Shown here piece by piece: positions 61,345 through 64,000 of a DNA stretch of 64,000 nucleotides. Under the pieces are notes generated by a model. It was not told the origin of the DNA. It was given only the letters and a program-made list of their open reading frames with translations, and ran no database searches. The stretch comes from Chimonanthus salicifolius (Eukaryota > Streptophyta > Magnoliopsida > Laurales > Calycanthaceae). Made by a program: the position numbers and the translations under genes. The stretch lies in the NCBI GenBank assembly GCA_013350335.1, contig CM023534.1:5733542-5797541 (forward strand), read 5' to 3'. Positions within the stretch are counted from its first letter, which is position 1; every line of letters starts with the position of its first letter.

Positions 61345-62728
61345 TAGAGGTGAAACTTGGGTCAGGTTTTAACCCAACCCACATGACCCCACCCGAGAAA
61401 TCATTGGGTTTGGGTTATGTATTTGTATATCTCAGGTCAGATCGGATTGGAAAAAAAAGCACGCATGAAATTTGGGTCAAGTTGAGCTAAGAAATTTAAA
61501 ATCAATCCAACCTGACTCGACATAACTCGACCTGACTCGAGTGTATCTAGTTATAAAGCAACACTTGGGAGTCTCCTGCATTCTTTGTTCTAGTGCCAGC
61601 TAGTCTAATAATCATTTCCTCCACTGCAACTTTATCCTTTCTATCTGGAAGCAGTTATGTGACATTCCATTTTGTTTGCCATGTTCCAGATATTGCTGTG
61701 CAAGCCACCCAGCTCATTATTTCATGCTCCAATCCCATTTAGAAACTGGCGGCTTGTCTCCTCATTCCGGCTACCATCTGGCACTGCTGGAGTGAAAGAA
61801 ACTTTCGTATCTTTAGAAATTCTTACATCAATTCTAGCAAGCTTTTCTACCAAATTTCCTCGGACGTCCGTAGCAGAATTCTCTTCCTTCTTTGTAATAG
61901 AGATATCTCGAAGCTGGACAACTCTTTTGCCGCTCTTTGGGACCTCCTGATCCCATCCCTACAAGGCCCCCAGATACGTCTCCATGCCCTCTTGATTGTC
62001 GGAACACCCTTACCCTTTCTTTTTCTCTAGTCCAGGGGTGTCCTCACTTGGGTGCTCTTCTTTGTGATGGGGACCTCTCAGATTATGGGCATGTGCATTT
62101 TCCCTTCCCCGTCTTTGAGTTGCTCTCAATCTAACCTGATCTCCATCTAGTTGGTCCTGATGTGTTGCCTCTGTCTTAATCTCTCCATTGGTAGGATTCT
62201 TCTCCCTGATCATAAATCCTTATGTGCATCTTCAAATCCTTTCTCTTGTAACTGGCATCTAAGGATCCATGCTCAGGTTGTCCACCAGCTATCTAAAAGC
62301 CTTCATGTCAAGCATCTGAATACTACAAAGAATACCGATCCTTCTTGTCTGAGGCTTATTTCTTGGGCTAAGACTCTTAACACTCCCATTTTGTATATTT
62401 TTTGTACTAGAGTGTTTAATACAAATCTGTATTTTTGTGTCTCTTGATCTTTCAGTTTCTTCCCCTTGTTTTGTCTTTTGCCTGGCCCAGGCTGTGAGAT
62501 TTTTTATTCTTTGCGTCACTATTGTTGGGCATCTCTGAACCCCTTCCCCTGCCCCCCCCCCCCCCCACCCCCACCCTCCTCTCTTAATTGGTACTTACCC
62601 TTTGTTAAAAAAAAAAAAAACACTTAGACTGAATCGGGTCAAATATTCAGGTTAGGTCGGGTTGGGTTGAGTAATTCGGATCGGGTTAGGTCTGATTTTA
62701 ATAAAACCTAACCCAAGTTTCAACCCTA
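61345..62728. mobile_element. hAT-type non-autonomous element with nested L1
   Basis: The 5' end TAGAGGTGAAACTTGGGTCAGGTTTTA (61345) is the inverse of the 3' end at 62702-62728, matching at 24 of 27 positions. The flanking 8-bp repeats GAGTCATG (61337-61344) and GAGTCATC (62729-62736) match at 7 of 8, the hAT signature length. Subterminal DNA is rich in GGGTCGGGTT and its complement. There is no transposase; the middle is an L1 fragment. Confidence 0.87.
61568..62618 (+). mobile_element. L1 LINE 3' fragment nested in the hAT element
   Basis: One frame near 61760-61830 reads LIPATIWHCWSERNFRIFRNS, the ORF2 C-terminal block of plant L1, followed by a long 3' region, a C-rich run (62553-62575) and a poly(A) of 14 (62605-62618). 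ACACTT sequences on both sides (about 61562 and 62618) may be the remnant of a target duplication. Confidence 0.75.
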
Positions 62729-63231
62729 GAGTCATCTAATAACTTAAGATATTTTTACTTTGAGTAATATCTTGAGTTCATGCTATTGAGTTCTATGCAT
62801 GTTAAATTATGAGTTTATTTCTGTTGAGTTATGGATAGATGTGATTAATTGGGTGGGATAGAGCAGATCCCCTTAAAGAAAAAGTCACATGATTCCATGA
62901 GCTGGAATGTGACGATTTGAGATCTTGGGATAGAGATTTAGAGGATCACGCGCCCATTGCAAGGCAGGGCGTGCACGTTCGTCTCAGAGCATAGTTTCCC
63001 CCCTTAGACTGTGCGTGAGGGCGTTGGAACTACGATTAGAAATATAGGTTCTTCCCCTGTTTTTTGATAGGGTAGATGGAACCGAGAGTTGGGTAGAGTT
63101 AAGACCCCCAGCGTTGAGTGCGATTGTTAGTCGAGTAACCGTGTGACCTGAGTGCTTGAAATCAGTTTATTTGTGAAATTAAGTTCTCGCCTTATGTGGA
63201 GACTGACCAATGTTTGTTTTGTGAAACAGAA

Positions 63232-64000
63232 ATGGTGACCACTCGTTCGAATGGGCGCAACCACAATGGTGATGAGAACCCTGAGAATCCTCATCCAAAG
63301 GGAGAGAATATGGAGAATGGAGAAGTTCCAAATCCTCCTCCAGTGGCCATGGATCCCAATCATATGATGAAGATGTTCATGGAAGCCATGATTGCGATGC
63401 AGCAGATGGCTCAGGTTCCACAGGCCTTACTGGACCAACAGGTGGTGTTGTCATCCTCATCTCCTTACGAGACTAGAGAGATGGTGGCCCTCCGAGAGTT
63501 CAAACGCCTCGTCCCACCTTTGTTCAATGGAGACCCTGATCCAATAGCAGCAGAGAAGTTGGATCCAATAGATCGGCAGGGTCCTGGATTTACAGGGAGT
63601 GAAGGAGGATGATCTCCGAGTTATCCTGGCCACTCATCAGCTTGTGGGAGAGGCTGGGAAGTGGTGGGCATATGATGAGGCCAAGTGTGCTGAGGTGGAA
63701 CAGGACTGGAAGGGATTCACCAAGGTCTTCTTGGAGGAGTATTTTCCATCGGTGGTGAAATGGACCAAGTTCAAAGAGTTCTTGAGCCTAGTGCAGGGGA
63801 GCAGCACAGTGGCCGAGTATGCAGCCCGATTTAGAGAGTTAGCTTGCTATGCATTCGAGCATTTTGGGAGACGATGGGCTGAAGGCACGTCACTTTAAGC
63901 GGGGACTCCATCCCCTGATCCGCCTCTCCGTCGCACCGCTGAGACTTCCCACCTATAATGAGGTGGTGCAGAGAGCAATGTTGGCTGAGGGCACTACATG
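63232..64000 (+). pseudogene. Ty3/gypsy-type gag, frameshifted, cut by the window edge
   Basis: An ATG at 63232 opens a gag-like frame (VALREFKRLVPPLFNGDPDP, near 63486-63545). Small indels around 63560-63590 shift it to the frame of 63599-63898, which carries Retrotrans_gag text (GEAGKWWAYDEAKC, FLEEYFPSVVK, GSSTVAEYAARFRELACYA). A further shift near 63865 moves the remainder (LPTYNEVVQRAMLAEG) into a third frame up to base 64000. The reading is clear at family level but no intact protein is encoded. The 62740-63231 stretch before it may be LTR and leader, but I could not find a primer-binding site. Confidence 0.8.

Noticed and set aside
1..64000. CRISPR arrays, bacterial operons, organelle DNA transfers, rRNA genes
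   Set aside because: No regularly spaced short repeats with unique spacers, no ribosome-binding-site-led gene strings, and nothing recognised as plastid, mitochondrial or rRNA sequence.

Overview
The window is nuclear DNA of a flowering plant. The evidence is four intron-rich genes with plant-type protein families, canonical GT-AG introns (plus one GC-AG candidate), CT-rich leaders with telo-box motifs, AT-rich spacers, and a heavy load of plant transposable elements (L1 and RTE LINEs, TRIM, hAT, Stowaway-like MITE, SINEs, Ty1/copia and Ty3-type relics). Long introns filled with old retroelements are compatible with a magnoliid, basal eudicot or woody core eudicot; I cannot name the species. 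There is no operon, CRISPR or bacterial-type structure.

Layout. (1) 1-3294, + strand: the 3' three quarters or more of a CCCH zinc-finger plus RRM protein, cut by the left window edge. (2) about 4.2-14.1 kb: AT-rich intergenic DNA with microsatellites, an ATCGGCCGAT-rich cluster, a direct repeat, an RTE LINE tail and a 194-bp foldback. (3) 14584-27808, + strand: eIF5B, 11 coding exons. Exon 1 carries two apparent single-base insertions, and the last intron (4.8 kb) holds an antisense RTE LINE, so the final 21 residues sit alone nearly 5 kb downstream. (4) 27.8-31.3 kb: spacer with a Stowaway-like MITE and GGGT-rich hAT-like repeats. (5) 37117-31357, - strand: CREG-family secreted protein, 5 exons, with tandem repeats and a copia LTR in its introns. 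(6) about 39.4-57.6 kb, + strand: DP (E2F dimerisation partner, DPB-like), with a probable non-coding first exon, a 5-kb leader intron and 9 coding exons. Its introns carry SINEs, an antisense L1 interrupted by a complete TRIM element, and a sense L1 reverse-transcriptase relic. (7) 58-64 kb: nested elements, including an hAT element with terminal inverted repeats and an 8-bp target duplication that has itself been invaded by an L1, and a broken Ty3-type gag running off the right edge.

The four genes are housekeeping or regulatory and are not an obvious pathway cluster. The only suggestive pairing is the divergent CREG/DP arrangement: animal CREG was named for antagonising E1A/E2F-driven transcription, and DP is the obligate E2F partner. 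I found no convincing novel multi-gene system. The most informative observations are the eIF5B frame breaks and its expanded N-terminal repeats, the element-filled last intron, the GC-AG intron beside a CT microsatellite, and several insertions whose target duplications can be read directly. Exon boundaries were placed by hand from splice sites, reading phase and family conservation; every coding phase closes.
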